Source: Pyrenula massariospora (lineage: Eukaryota; Ascomycota; Eurotiomycetes; Pyrenulales; Pyrenulaceae). Taken from it: 64,000 bases of DNA. Below are positions 1-11,531 of the stretch, one piece after another. The DNA lies in NCBI GenBank assembly GCA_021030905.1, contig JAGFMI010000016.1, forward strand, positions 124,001 through 188,000, in the 5' to 3' direction. The translations under genes were made by a program, and so were the position numbers. Position 1 is the stretch's first letter, and each line of letters starts with the position of its first letter. The notes below the pieces were generated by a model that ran no database searches, was not told where the DNA came from, and saw only the letters and a list, made by a program, of their open reading frames with translations.

Positions 1-1132
1 CCTTCAAAGAAATCCCTAAAGCTTCTCGCGCAGACCTCTGCAATAAAAGTGGGTAAGGTAAGGTAACAATCTATTCCTTCGTTAGTGAATACCAGCAGCT
101 TTGTAAACGTGAGCTTACCTCTCCCAGTTCGGCAGCTGCTCTTGATGCATAGTAAGGGCAAACACCCACGTCTTTGCCTAATCTTCCTAGATCCTCAATA
201 TCTCGAATCTCTGCGAGTGCTCGAAACTGAAAGTCTTCCCTCAGCGGACCGTTTTCATCCTTGGGAAGAAAAGAACAACGCTTGTCTTTGGAGACATCAG
301 CTTTCTGCAGGTCAAGACACTTTTCATTGATAGCAGAGACGGAGCTCAATTTTGAGACTTGCGGATGTATACAAAGGTGTTTTCTCGATCCTAGGGCTAC
401 ATGCTTGACCGTTGTGGTCTTGTCTTCCTGCCCCTCAACGTGTAAGATGCTTGGTGAATGGACGCGACGAAGCTCAGATATGAGCTGGCTCAGTTGAGAG
501 TGTGTGCGAGAGCAATAGAATATCTTAGTCCCAGATCCGGCCATATCATCTTCAATTTTCGACAAGGGCAGTAATTTTCCGAGCAGAGCTTCTGTTGCTA
601 CGGACAGTCCAGAGTCGGTTGAAATCTTATCCCTTGTCGACATGTCATCCGAACTATCGTAGTCTTCTGGTTCTAAAGTTCCCATGAGATCATTTGCTTC
701 ATCATCATTGGCCCCGTTTTCTACCTTCGTCCTTTTCGATGACGGTGCAGCCTTTGAGAACTTCCTCGCTTGCGCAGCCTCTTTCAACCGAGCTGCGGCA
801 ATCTTGTCCTCAAGTATTTGGGTTTGGTGTAGCAAGCGTTTTCGCTTCTCATCCTTGGCTGACTTGATCATCCATTCAGGCTCATCGGCAACATCGAGGG
901 ACCTTAGTTCCTCTTCAATCCCGTACCCCTGACTATCTCGTAACCATGTCAGAGATCCACAGAGTAGACTAAGTGATTTGCCGGTTCCGGTGGGAGATTC
1001 AAAGATACCAATATTACCATCCTCAATGCACCTGTACAAATCGTTCATGAACTGTGATTGAATATCGTATGGTTGATATGGATGATGGAAGGTCGCACTG
1101 CTCGGCTGCATGGATCCTGGTTCTCGGGACAT
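1..1132 (-). CDS. CHL1: ATP-dependent DNA helicase CHL1 (DDX11 family), N-terminal part
   Basis: This is the 5' part of the superfamily 2 iron-sulfur helicase CHL1/DDX11, a nuclear protein known to act in sister-chromatid cohesion. Exon 1 runs 1132 to 119, and an intron of 48 bases (118-71, GTAAGC donor, CTAAC branch site) is followed by exon 2, which reads IVTLPYPLLLQRSAREALG to the window edge. Walker A is visible as ESPTGTGKS at residues 45-53. Motif Ia region FYCSRTHSQL follows the charged insert typical of CHL1. Four cysteines (in HLC, KCLDL, RCSFL and VCPYY) fit the XPD-type 4Fe-4S domain. The rest of the gene, including motifs II-VI, lies outside the window. It is divergent from the BRCT-protein gene. 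Confidence 0.93.
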
Positions 1133-1726
1133 GTTAATCCGTCTCCTATCACTGTACAGTTAAAAAGAAAATAGAGTTCATCGCTGAGTCGTTGCACATG
1201 CTTTGTTCGTGCCCTTGAGAACATGCAAGCTGGTGAATGTGGCCGGTTCATTTCGGATTATCTTGGTAACTGGACTTGCGATTGGAGAACATTGATTGGT
1301 TCAAGCGATAACTTCTGGGACGAAGATTTTACTTAGACTAAGTCGATCTGATCTGATTAGAAATAATTCTCTCGCCTCCGAAATGCATTATTTTTTGTCC
1401 TACATTAAGAAGATGTCGGGCGGACGAGGGCCACGACGCGTCGCGCGTCTCGCGTTCTCTACGGTGATTGGACAGGAACTCCATACTCCGACAACTGCCT
1501 TCTCTAGTGCTTTTAACAGGAAAGAGCACCCTGAAGAATTCCAGACGAGAGAGAAGGCGCCTCCCACTTTGCAGAGAAGGCGACCAAAGATGGAGTCTCT
1601 CGCCAGCGGCTGGAGAGCTGGCATCTCCCTCTCACCACTTCCTCTTCATCCAGCGATCTATGGCCGTCAGCAGCTTGTAGGATCCCCCCGTGCGACTTCT
1701 TTTCGGTCAGAGCCGAAGGCTATATA
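1133..1726. promoter_or_regulatory. Divergent intergenic region between CHL1 and the BRCT protein
   Basis: This 594-base gap must hold the promoters of two genes reading away from each other. A 143-codon open frame ends just at the start codon of the BRCT gene but shows no family signature, so I treat it as chance. A TATATA string sits immediately before the ATG at 1727, too close to act as a classical TATA box for that start. Confidence 0.5.
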
Positions 1727-4483
1727 ATGTCTTCTCCTGATCCGTTGCATCCTACGCCTCCTCAAACTCAAGAAACCTCACAAAATGCATTGCCGTTCAT
1801 ACCCGAAAGTTCGTTCCTGTTCGTTGCGAGCAATCCTCAGCAACCTTCAGCAACAGCTCTAAGCATCCTCAAACACTTAGAAGAACCTGTCAGGGCTTTC
1901 ACATGGTTGCTTATGCTTTTCGAGGAGAATGCGAGCCATAGCTTCCGCCAGAAAGTTCTATTTCGTGCCTATGAAAATACCTTTGGAGACGATAGGTGTC
2001 TTTCTCCCGTTCAGCTACTGCGAGCAATTAAGATTACTTTTTCTCGCTCTGACTTAAAGCGTGAAGATTTCAGAGATGGCTTATATGTCATTCAAGGTCT
2101 TGCGAATCACAAGCAGATCCCCCTTTGTGATGACGCCCAGCTTGCTCGACTGCGTAAGACTCTTGATCCCAAGCTTGCTGAGTGCGTTGCACAGTTTGAA
2201 GACAACGTCGATGGACTCGGAGATATGATTGATCCTTCTCTTCAAGGTGTTAATGACACTTGTTGCGAACGGCCTAATACCGATGATGTAGAAAGCTCAC
2301 TGAAGAACGAAAGCAATGCAGCCCTCGATGCAGACGTTACCCCTGGGGATCCGCGCAATGTTTCAATAAATCATCTCGTCAATGAGATCTATGACACGAT
2401 TGTGATGGAAAACTTTCCCGCAATCAGTGACGGTCCTGCTAATGAATTAGAGCCCATAGCCGACAAGTCTACTATGGCGGTATTGCGGGAGAGATCGGTC
2501 AATATACCCACAACCGTCCCACCCAATGGCACGAAAGCAAAAGATCTTCCGACTGTGCAGCCGCGGGAGCTGATGCGTGAGGTTCAAAGCTCTCCTGTGG
2601 CCGGGGATGAAACGCAGCTGCACGATACTCTGGATCTGAGTAGTGATGAGCCGACCGGCGAGGAAGACAGCTTGGACGACGTTGAAGATATGTCTGAAGA
2701 TGTAACTGGTAATACAACGGTTGGATCCGTGCCTGAGATTATGGCCGTAGATCAGGCCGCTGTTGCCAGCCGTCTCAGATCTCAACCAAGCTTTTACCTA
2801 CCGTCAGATCGCGTGCTAACGACTTTCGACTTTCATCCCATGCACGTGGCCAAAATAGCGAAATCGGCGCCGCTCAGCACGAAACCTTTATTTGATAAGC
2901 GGAAAGCTGCAACGGAGAGCCTCGGGTCTCACCTAGCCCGAGATGTTCCAGATGCTGGCATCGCGGACGTCAGTGCAATTGTGGCATTGCCTGAATTTCC
3001 TACAGGCTTAGCAGATATTGTTGTTAGTCCAAACCCACATCTTGATGGGAAACATTTGGCGCCGCGGAGCTCTCCACGTCCGGAACCAGCTCGAGCTACA
3101 GAAATAACCGCTAACGAATCGGTGCATGGAAAATCTCCAAATACAGTTCCAGTGTTGGGCCCTCAGAACACGAATCTTGGAGACGCTCCCAATTCAGCGC
3201 CAAAAAAGGGTACTGTAAACACATCAAATAGGAGTTCTCCAAACTCCGCTCCTGAGCCTCCTACGGTAGTCGCATTCCGCAAGATATCTCCGGATTCGGC
3301 TCCTAAGCCAGCGAAAGGGGACCTATTCTGTAGTAGCTCTCCGGCTTCGGCTCCCGAGGTAGCTACGGTAGTCGTGTTTCGTGATAGTTCTCCAGACTCA
3401 GTCCCGAGGGCAACTACTGTAGAGAGACTTCGTAACAGCTCTCCACACTCCGCTCCAAGGGCAGGTATGGAAGATAGATTGCGTGGCAACTCTTCAGACT
3501 CGGTCACAGGGTCAATTACAGCGGATGGAATCTACCGCAGCTCTCCAGAAATACCGATTGGGGACCTTCCAAATCGGTTCACGACTTACGCCTCCCGGAA
3601 GCGAATAAGGTTCGAACAGCCATCGGATGAGAAAATTGTGAACCGTCCAACAGGTCGCAAATCAGGGTTGATCATCAAAAAATGGGGAGCAGGCCTGTAC
3701 AACAAAATTCCACCTCCAAGTGACCCTCCTGAATCCGACGAGGACACGATCCGGGCCATTCCTCCTGCCAAGAAAAGCCGTCGAGATGTCTCTGAACAGC
3801 GTACAAATATCATCAAGTACGATGGTCCCAATCCTCGTGTGACCTTTACACTTACGAACATCGTTGACGACAAGAAAGCCACGAGCTTCCTTCGAAAACA
3901 GAAAGGTTCTGTGAACAGGACCGTCGCACGTACCAATCTTGTCTGCATAGGTGAGGGCAAGCTACGAAAGACAAGCAAGCTCCTTCTGGGAATCGTGCAG
4001 GGAAAGACCTTGGTCACGGATCGTTGGCTCAAAAACAGCCTCCAAGCCGGCTTCCTCCTCAACCTAGAGCCATTCTTCCCGCAAGAACCAGCGCGAGAGC
4101 GGGAATGGAACTTCTCTCTCCGCGACGCGGTTGAGGCTGGCCCGACTTTGAAAACACTCCTGCGCGGGAAAGCAATCACGCTGACGGCGTCCTTTCGAGA
4201 GACTCTCGGCGACATGCTCGGAGAGTACAAAGCGCTGGTCAAGGCTCTGGGCGCGAAGAACATTATGGACTCGTTGCCGCCGCGCTCAGCCCGTCCGCAG
4301 AGCGATCTGATCATCGGCACGGAGAAGGACAGAGATGACGGCGGAATAATGCGGTCGGGGAGACCGGTCTGGTCGAGGGATATGCTGCCGATGAGTGTGC
4401 TGAGGGGGAAGCTGCAGGTGGACGACGGCGAGTTTCGGATTTGTGGTGAGGGGGTGGAGAGCTTTGGTGAGGGTGAGCTTTGA
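1727..4483 (+). CDS. Tandem-BRCT protein with SP-rich repeats
   Basis: This single-exon gene encodes 918 residues. The C-terminal 220 residues hold two BRCT-like repeats: the first at about 690-790, with the conserved tryptophan in VTDRWLKNSLQAG, and the second at about 800-910, with RGKAITLTASF and GRPVWSRDML. Tandem BRCT modules usually bind phosphorylated partners in DNA-damage signalling or repair. The N-terminal 130 residues look folded and mostly helical, but I do not recognise them. The middle is acidic and disordered and carries a 17-residue repeat with serine-proline motifs. Candidates are relatives of Crb2/Rad9, Mdb1/MDC1 or Rtt107/Brc1, and I cannot choose between them. The neighbouring CHL1 also acts in genome stability, but that may be coincidence. 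Confidence 0.8.
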   Translation: MSSPDPLHPTPPQTQETSQNALPFIPESSFLFVASNPQQPSATALSILKHLEEPVRAFTWLLMLFEENASHSFRQKVLFRAYENTFGDDRCLSPVQLLRAIKITFSRSDLKREDFRDGLYVIQGLANHKQIPLCDDAQLARLRKTLDPKLAECVAQFEDNVDGLGDMIDPSLQGVNDTCCERPNTDDVESSLKNESNAALDADVTPGDPRNVSINHLVNEIYDTIVMENFPAISDGPANELEPIADKSTMAVLRERSVNIPTTVPPNGTKAKDLPTVQPRELMREVQSSPVAGDETQLHDTLDLSSDEPTGEEDSLDDVEDMSEDVTGNTTVGSVPEIMAVDQAAVASRLRSQPSFYLPSDRVLTTFDFHPMHVAKIAKSAPLSTKPLFDKRKAATESLGSHLARDVPDAGIADVSAIVALPEFPTGLADIVVSPNPHLDGKHLAPRSSPRPEPARATEITANESVHGKSPNTVPVLGPQNTNLGDAPNSAPKKGTVNTSNRSSPNSAPEPPTVVAFRKISPDSAPKPAKGDLFCSSSPASAPEVATVVVFRDSSPDSVPRATTVERLRNSSPHSAPRAGMEDRLRGNSSDSVTGSITADGIYRSSPEIPIGDLPNRFTTYASRKRIRFEQPSDEKIVNRPTGRKSGLIIKKWGAGLYNKIPPPSDPPESDEDTIRAIPPAKKSRRDVSEQRTNIIKYDGPNPRVTFTLTNIVDDKKATSFLRKQKGSVNRTVARTNLVCIGEGKLRKTSKLLLGIVQGKTLVTDRWLKNSLQAGFLLNLEPFFPQEPAREREWNFSLRDAVEAGPTLKTLLRGKAITLTASFRETLGDMLGEYKALVKALGAKNIMDSLPPRSARPQSDLIIGTEKDRDDGGIMRSGRPVWSRDMLPMSVLRGKLQVDDGEFRICGEGVESFGEGEL
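3185..3550 (+). repeat. In-frame 51-base coding repeat (17-residue SP motif)
   Basis: About seven imperfect copies encode units of the type SP-x-SAP followed by about 11 residues. Successive SP pairs (SPNSAP, SPDSAP, SPASAP, SPDSVP, SPHSAP, SSDSV, SPEIP) are spaced exactly 17 residues apart. The phase is kept throughout, so the array is under coding constraint. It spans about residues 487-608 of the BRCT protein. Confidence 0.85.
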
Positions 4484-5193
4484 AGGGAAAAGAAGATGGG
4501 TCGATCATGGGGGGATAGTATGAGTACGACTTGGAGCGTCATTGATGCATTTCCTTTGACCAACTTTTACCGACTGGTGGTGCGAGTTTGAAACGACACA
4601 GATCATGTTTTTGACACGCATGAACGAGCTAAGTCATGTATTACGACATATCATACAGATATAACGCGCAGAAATATTTGGTACGGCCGAGCTTTTCACG
4701 ACAGCTTATATGGAATCACGAGCATCTATCATCAACCACGGTATTACGGAGATATTTCATGGAGAGCTGGCTTCGAGATAGTTTATCATACATACGTATT
4801 ACTACGAGCCTGCTCAGAGACATAAAGTTAAATGTGCAAAAACATCACTCACGCCACGTAAGTCTTATTTCCCAAGAATTCATATCCTCTTAATCTCGTT
4901 GATCTATCTGAAACGACCGTGTGAATATGATACATATCTCTAACCCTGTTATACAGTATAGTCAAAAGTTGTGTCGTCATCCGACATTGCAAAAGCCCTT
5001 TTCTATGTGCCCCTTCTCATCCCCCATTTCAATCTAACCGGACCCATGTCCGTATCCAAAAAGGTTTCCACCGTAGAAGCGAAGATAATAATGTCAGAAT
5101 CGAAAAAATTGTGTGACACAAGAAGTACAAGCCACTAGAAGAAGTATGAACCACACCCCTCGTCTGAGTACCTATCTGCATACCATAAGTAGC
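4484..5193. other. Convergent intergenic region
   Basis: About 710 bases lie between the stop codons of the BRCT gene and the DUF1996 gene. The DNA is rather AT-rich with short unconvincing open frames. I see no gene here. Confidence 0.5.
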
Positions 5194-7163
5194 TTAGAAA
5201 CTCCCCCGCTGATGCATCCGCCTCCGATGCCGATGCCCACTCGCATGGTGGTGCCCGTGGTGATATTTCCCCGTGCCTGTTGGCAGCAGCGGCCTCGTCC
5301 CCGTCCCCGTGGCATATGTTCCATTCGTGCCTGCGGGGCCGGAGCCAGGGATGGGGTATGGAGCGTCGCTACCGGCATCACTATCGTCGCCGGAGGAGGA
5401 GGATTTGTCATTTGAGCTGGGGTCGGTATCTGTGGTGTCGGTAGGCGTGGTGGTGCCGGCACCGGCGGTGACGGTGAGGTAGGATGTGACGGTCGTGGTT
5501 GTTGTTGCGCGGGAGGAGTAGGCTGCGGGGCAGGCGTCAGCGTCTGAGCCTGAGTCTGATCCTGAGGAAGAATCTGAGCCAGAGTTTGAGGCAGAACCAG
5601 AGTCTGAGTCTGAGTCTGAGCCTGAGTCTGAGCCAGAGCCAGAGCCTGAGCTGGTGGAATTGCTGGAGGTAGAGCCTGTGCTGGAGCCAGTGCCAGTGCC
5701 AGAGTTGGAGCCGGAGCCGGAGCCGGGGCCACTACCAGCGCCAGTGCCAGAGCCAGGCAGACCAGTCGCTTCATGCCCGCCCGAGCTCACAACCGAAGAG
5801 ATAGATAGCGATGTACCAGTAGAACCACCCGCACCCTTGCTCGGCACTGACCCATACCCGCCCGACACCGTCGTCGCCCCCGTCGCGCTGGCCCCTGACC
5901 CGCCCGACCCAGCAGATCCAGAAGGCAGCGAACCACCGCTCCCTCCCTCCCCTGTGCCAGGCAAGGTCCCATTCCCACCCCCCACCGGCACCGACCCATT
6001 CGTCACCGGCGCGCTCGCACAGTTCGACCCCGTCATCGGCGTCGCGCGCTGCGGCCCGAACGTGACCGGATTGCAACCCGGGAGCGCGTCGAGCACGCCA
6101 AAGACCTGCTCGTTCACGGTGGGCGCGATCGTGCAGGCTTCGGCGTCTTTGTCGGGGGTGAGGGAGAAGCCGCCCTGGGTGAAGACGGGGCAGTCTTCGA
6201 CGCGGCCGCTGTCAGCGGTGCAGGTGTCGACGGCCTTTTGGAGGTGGTCGACGTCCCAGCCGTTGATGAAGTCGCCGTGGAAGCTAGGAGATTAGGATGT
6301 TAGATGATATTCTGAGGCAGAGGTGATGGGGTATGGCTTACCCATAGCCAGTAGGGTCCCCCATGGCCCAGACAAAGGGCTGTTGATTGCCATGCCACTT
6401 ATCCGCAAAGTCGGGTGTGTTCCAGATGATCTCGTAGAAGATGGAGACCAGATGCACCGGATGCGTAGACGGACAAGAACCGCTGTTGTAGGCGCCGATT
6501 GGATAAGCCATGTGAGACTTGTGGTCCGCAGAGTCAAGGTTTTTGCCGTCCCAGCAGCTAGGGAAGAAGACCTGAGAACGGAGGCCGTCCGGACAATTTT
6601 GGGTGGGGAAATTGTTAGTTTCCTTGGTGGCAGGGCCCTTGTAGTTAAGACATGCGTAGGAGATAGCTTGAGTTTCAAAGTCATCGCCGCCGGAGCGCTT
6701 GAAAGGGTCGCCCGCTACCATGCGAAAGCCTTCTGGGAAAGCTTTGAGCTTATCGTTGTTCGGCCCTGGACGTTGACTGTGAAAATTAGTTAATGTCTTT
6801 ATGCGAAGGGAAGGAATGAAACGCATACAGGTAGTAGACGGTGGCACCGCCATTTTGGCCAACGCTCTGGAAAGACCCGTTCTCCGCCCTATAGTAAAGG
6901 CGGGGAGACCAATAGTTGGACAGGTCTTTTTGAACGGTGCAGGAGGAACATGTGGACGTCTGGGTCTTAGCATAGTCCATATTTTGGCTGAAGGCATTTC
7001 CGCCCATAATGGTATGGACATGGCCAGAGACCTGATCGGGGCTGATAATGGGGTCTCTTCTTTCGTTGACGAGAGGTACTTTACAAGGGAGACGCCAGAA
7101 AGCAGAGACGGGGCTTGCGGAAAGTGCCAGGGCGAGGCCGGCAATCAGGCTTGAGCTATGCAT
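5194..7163 (-). CDS. Secreted DUF1996 protein with Ser/Gly/Asp-rich tail
   Basis: Three exons (7163-6829, 6776-6342, 6283-5194) join to 619 residues. The joins restore family sequence: YYL to QRPGPNNDK, and GDPTGYG to FHGDFINGWD. An N-terminal signal peptide ends near SPVSAFW. The DUF1996 domain fills residues about 20-320, with the usual GHVHTIMGGNAF start and a pair-rich cysteine pattern (SCPSTHPVHL, NCPDGLRSQVF). DUF1996 is a fungal extracellular domain of unproven function. The last 300 residues are low-complexity serine, glycine, threonine and aspartate, ending in a histidine-rich basic tail (HHGHHHASGHRHRRR). This could be a wall-spanning or glycosylated stalk. There is no clear GPI signal because the C-terminus is basic, not hydrophobic. 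Confidence 0.88.
5525..5760. repeat. Hexanucleotide-like low-complexity tract inside the DUF1996 gene
   Basis: Variants of GAGCCT, GAGTCT and GAGCCA recur in runs on the + strand. On the coding strand they give SG, SD and SGSG dipeptides. The tract stays open in several frames, which explains the spurious long frames on both strands here. Confidence 0.75.
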
Positions 7164-9166
7164 CGTGTAGCTTAAATAAAAGGAATGGTCTTCAGTATGA
7201 ACGATCTTGATCTGAACTCCAGCAGGCCAGATTCAGTAAGAGAGTGGCAGTCAATCAAGACTTGGAAAAGGAACGTGGAACGCTGTAAGCGTGAAAAAAA
7301 GAGTGACGCTGTCTTAGAGAATGAATGGCGAGAATCTCCGACTCTCCAGCCTGCAAAAAGAGCGAACAAAAGAATATAACAAAAGTGTCAGGCGAACACA
7401 CAGACGGTGGTGGAGAGAGCACAGAAGAACAAGAGAAACCAGATATATGAGATATACCCACCGGGCGCCACGGCGGTGAGATTGCAAATCCAGCCCGCCG
7501 GACTTTCGTTCATCCCTCCAGCGTCTAGCCACAAGCACGGTTCGGCCAACCGATCCTCAGAAAAAACTCTCCTCTAATCAACCGTCCTCGGTCCGTCATC
7601 GAGGTGACATCCCTCAGGTCTGCATGCATCGAGGGAAGCGGCTGCATGGTGGTGGGATCTGGGAGACGCCTGCGAGCTAAAACGAAACGGACCAGGGGCT
7701 CAAAACCGAGCGCCCTAACCTAGAGAGAGCTAAGTGGGCGGTTAGCCGATGGAGACCTTGCTCTTTTGGCGGAGAAGCAGGTCCCCTTTAATCTATGGCT
7801 CGGCATAACCGCTGAAGCGTAGCAGTTGCCGTTCTTTAGGCGTAGATCATGAGGTCTTGGGCCACATTGAAAGGCGACCACACCCACGACGAGAACAGAG
7901 CGATGAGGAATATCCCACAATAAAGGATCTGGAGTCAGAATGGGTGACGAGTCTTCTCACCCTAGAGCGGGAGGCGTATTCGGTTGTATGCACGACGCAG
8001 GTGGTAAAAAAAGGTGTGCAGGCGTGCATTCGCGTGGCGCCAACCGCCCGTGATCCCGCTCTTCTGGCTCATGTTCTGTGCTCAGAAGGGAAACTGAAAA
8101 ACGTGCAAGGATGCAATCGGGTGCCACACTAATGCAGGAACACAGGATTCTCGCCCGTTCGTTCGTTTTCATCTCAGACACGGTTCGCTCAAGTCGAGTA
8201 CCGTTGGCATCCGCCCTGAGATCTGATAGGGTCGCATCCGAATTTTCAAGGTCTTGTACCGCTTTTTCTGGATTCTGATGACCTCGATTGGGAATCTCTG
8301 GCTTGCAGGCCCCCAAAATCGACCAGATCGGCACAGTACACGTGGAATGGTGTGGTCAAATTTCTCGTACCCAATGAGCCAGGCCTAGACAGTGCGCATC
8401 TGTCAGTAGATTTGGGTATCACCCGAACCACGGTTCTATTGTTTCATCCCTTAGTGGTCAAAGGCACGTCAATTGGCCCTCACACGATCCCAAGTCCCCA
8501 GATCCAACAATGAGCGAAGTCTACTTTCATTGTGAAGTCCACGAACTTATCGGAGATTGCAGGTCATTGCTGACTGGCTTGCTTTGCCAAAATGCCTTTG
8601 GAATTACCGCACAGAAGTGTACCGGGGAGGCAGCCAGCCACTTGAAGTACTGACTCGTGACACAGACTCTTGCCCAACCTTGGGCGGGGATTGCAGGAGC
8701 CATGTGGTAACTCTGGCAATGGTTGTGGATTCCGCCCGTACAACGAAAGTGAATTGACGATTTTATCGCGTTGACAATGTTTTATTCTAATTCAGACTGA
8801 GGACCCCTTTAACAGACTCTATATGCTCAGGATAAAGTAGTCTGGATGTGCTTGATGAAATTTCCATTTGATTGAGAAGACGCGCGACTTGTGCGCGGAC
8901 TTAATCATACTCATACAGCCGCATTAGAAATACCCTATAATCAACGCTCCAGAGCATGGCCGCTGATTTGCCCACATCATAATAGAGCCGTCGGCCACAT
9001 GTCCTTCACAAGGTTCGAGACGCCAGCCGCCGGTCCAAGAGTAATAAACCCCTTCGCCGGCCGCAATTTCAAAAGGTGGGTTCTGTGCAAGCGCTTTCCG
9101 AAGCGCCAACGCAAAAAATCAACATCGGGCACAACCATCATACAGTAGACAACTCCATTAAAATCA
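7164..9166. other. 2.0 kb gene-free stretch
   Basis: Many short open frames occur, but none longer than about 125 codons, none matching a family I know, and none with convincing introns. It probably contains the promoter of the DUF1996 gene near 7164 and the 3' flank of MAF1. I see no RNA gene. Confidence 0.45.
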
Positions 9167-10344
9167 TCAGACGTCCATGCTGTCCTTAATCTCCTCACTG
9201 ATGCCCCTCACTGTACTCTTACTTCGACTTCTCGCACTACGAGCATCCTCATCCGAGAGAATGAAGTTATCTTGCTCATCCACGAGCGGTCTCTTCCTCG
9301 GCAGCGGTCGTAACTCTGGAGACTCGCTTTCCAGCAATTGTGGCTTCTCGTTTTCTTTATGCTTACCCGTTGAAGGGTTCGGTATTTCAATAACTTCATC
9401 TTCTTCGTCATCTTCAATGACTTGTACGTCATCGCGGTCACCAAGCCAGTATCGGGCCCTTTTCCTAGCGCCGTCGCCTTCCGGTGTCACCCACCCATCA
9501 CTCTCCTCCTCCCAAAAACGCTTATGCTTCGGCGTAATGGGCGTCGGTGCGCTGGGTGAATGGCTGAGGATGCTAATTGCCTTGATGTAGAAGTAGCATA
9601 CTCTTTTTCGCAACCGGTTGAAGAAGAAATAGTTCAAACTCCAAACACCGCCTTCTTCGCTGTCCTCGAAAGGGTCTTCGTCGGGTGCAAATCGGTAAAT
9701 GCTGCATTCTTTAAGGCTCATTTGCTGATCCAAAAGACGCCAAGTCCTAGGGCCCCAAGCATGTCCAGATGGGCCTCCTCCGGAAGACTGCCCGAAACCA
9801 GGCACGGACAAGAAATTAGAATTTTCTCGAGGCCTCACACTGTAAATTGTGGTATCAACACTATTGATCACATCCCGTAGGCTCTTTTCCCTCTTGAAAT
9901 CTTTAGGGCGGAGTACCTTGGAGAAGTCGTAGTCTGGATGGCTCGCATTCAGGGTTGCGACTAAGTACGCGAATGTTCGACGACTCGAAATCTGGGAAAG
10001 AGGGCCAAATGGAGAGGAACGCGAGAGGATACTGAGGGACTCGGCTGCAAGAGAGGCTTGGGGAGTAGGTAGGGAATTGGAGAACTTCAGTGCCGAGTTG
10101 TATTGCGCCGAAAGATCTTGGTCGATGGACTTGTATAGCTTCTTGTCCGCGCCGGCAGCTTTAGTTGTGTAAACATCGCAACTACCAACCACATGGCAGT
10201 CCGCAGTCTCGAAATTGAGGGCTGCGGAAACCACGTCGAGATCTTGATGCGGTAGGAACTAGAAACTGTGTAAGCACGCCATATAAGAAATTGTTACACG
10301 ATTTTTGATTGTGAGGAAGTAAAGCAGGTGTTGCGCACCTTCAT
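9167..10344 (-). CDS. MAF1: RNA polymerase III repressor MAF1
   Basis: MAF1 represses RNA polymerase III under stress and nutrient limitation in yeasts. The first exon is only six bases (10344-10339, ATGAAG), followed by a 5' intron, and exon 2 (10258-9167) begins FLPHQDLDVVSAALNFE, so the protein starts MKFLPHQDLD as in other fungal MAF1 proteins. The conserved blocks are present: VVGSCDVYTTKAAG near the start, DTTIYSVRP in the middle, and SIYRFAPDEDPFEDSEEGGVWSLNYFFFN in the second half. The C-terminal 130 residues are acidic, disordered and rich in serine. Phosphorylation of this kind of tail regulates yeast Maf1; that link is inference here. Confidence 0.93.
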
Positions 10345-11531
10345 CGTGTAGTTTTATCAGTGTCCGGGCGATTGTAAAGCTTCTTTGTAAAACTTCTTTA
10401 CGCATGCGCATCGCAAATGTGATGGTCAAAGTCGGTATCTGAAATAGTTATAAGATTGTTCCTGTTCGCGATGTTGGCCAAACGCGCGGCGGTGATGACT
10501 TGCAGATCGGGAATTCTTTGTTTGCTGCTGATAGTTTGGCCTGACAGGACTGATCGGTCATCTAAAGGATTTGTCCAAGCTGGCTGCAGGGATAAAGCCT
10601 AGATAACACGAAAAGCCAGACGACGAGCGTCTAGTAGGCAGAATCGATGGATGGTGTCATATTCGTTGATGGTTCGGTGAGTAGATGTTGATGCGACGAA
10701 GGTCAGGGAGGTCAGGCGAGGTTTGATGCGATCCCGCAATCGGCCCGCAGTTTCACGTGACCCAACCAATCATATGCCAGCGCAAAGCCACGAAGGAACA
10801 GAAGCCAACAGATCGCCAACGTGATGGCGCCGCGTAAAGAGCCACGCTGAAAAGGTATTGAAGCGTAGTCGATGTCTGAAAGGGTCGAGAGCAGAGCTGC
10901 GGTGGCTGTTCCCTGCGTTCAGTCAGGGTCACCTCACCTCTATTGTAGATCTGCTGGCAGTCATATTTCCGTCAGGAGCGATTCTAGTGAGGGCACTTGA
11001 AAGGACGTGGCTTTGGAAAACGCTAAGTAGCTTGTGAAATGAGGCGCACGTAGACTGGGGACATGATCCAGACAAGATCGTCGGTAAATGCTTCGTTCAA
11101 TGAGTACCTGAGTAGAAGTGGAACAAAATACCAAATCTTGCTAGGGCCTTGCCGGCTCTACCGAGCTATTTGATGAGGATAAAGCGATGTTTGCATCGCT
11201 GTCATGATTTACACGACACCCACATTTTCCGCGTTCAAGTGCGCCTTGCGCCCCACATACACGGTGGGAATTGCACGAGTAGAGCAAACTGTCGATGACA
11301 GCTACAGCACGCCGAGCTCTTTGAGTCTTGGCTCCAATTCCTACAGTCAAGCCAGTTGATCAGCTGTTCGTGTTCAGAGTAAGGAAGATGGCAAGGTCCA
11401 AATGGCCAGAAAAAAGGGAGAGAAGTACCAACATGCAACACCATCACTCAATATCTTAGTACTAATGCCTGAATATGCGCTCAAATACTTCCAGCTATAC
11501 GCAGATCCAATTTGACATCCTTTCAATCGTA
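10345..11531. other. 1.2 kb gene-free stretch
   Basis: The region between the MAF1 start and the AP-1 sigma stop shows no credible coding or RNA gene. Part of it must hold the MAF1 promoter. A CACGTGA motif and a CCAAT box lie near 10750-10775; they are common motifs and I assign no factor. Confidence 0.4.

Noticed and set aside
1296-1727. 143-codon open frame ending at the BRCT gene start
   Set aside because: No domain, basic low-complexity composition, and it lies in a divergent promoter region.
3586-4563. 325-codon open frame on the minus strand
   Set aside because: It is antisense to the BRCT domains, whose conserved motifs are clearly on the + strand.
5654-6295. 213-codon proline- and glutamate-rich frame on the + strand
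   Set aside because: It is the antisense of the DUF1996 gene tail and results from the hexamer-like tract.
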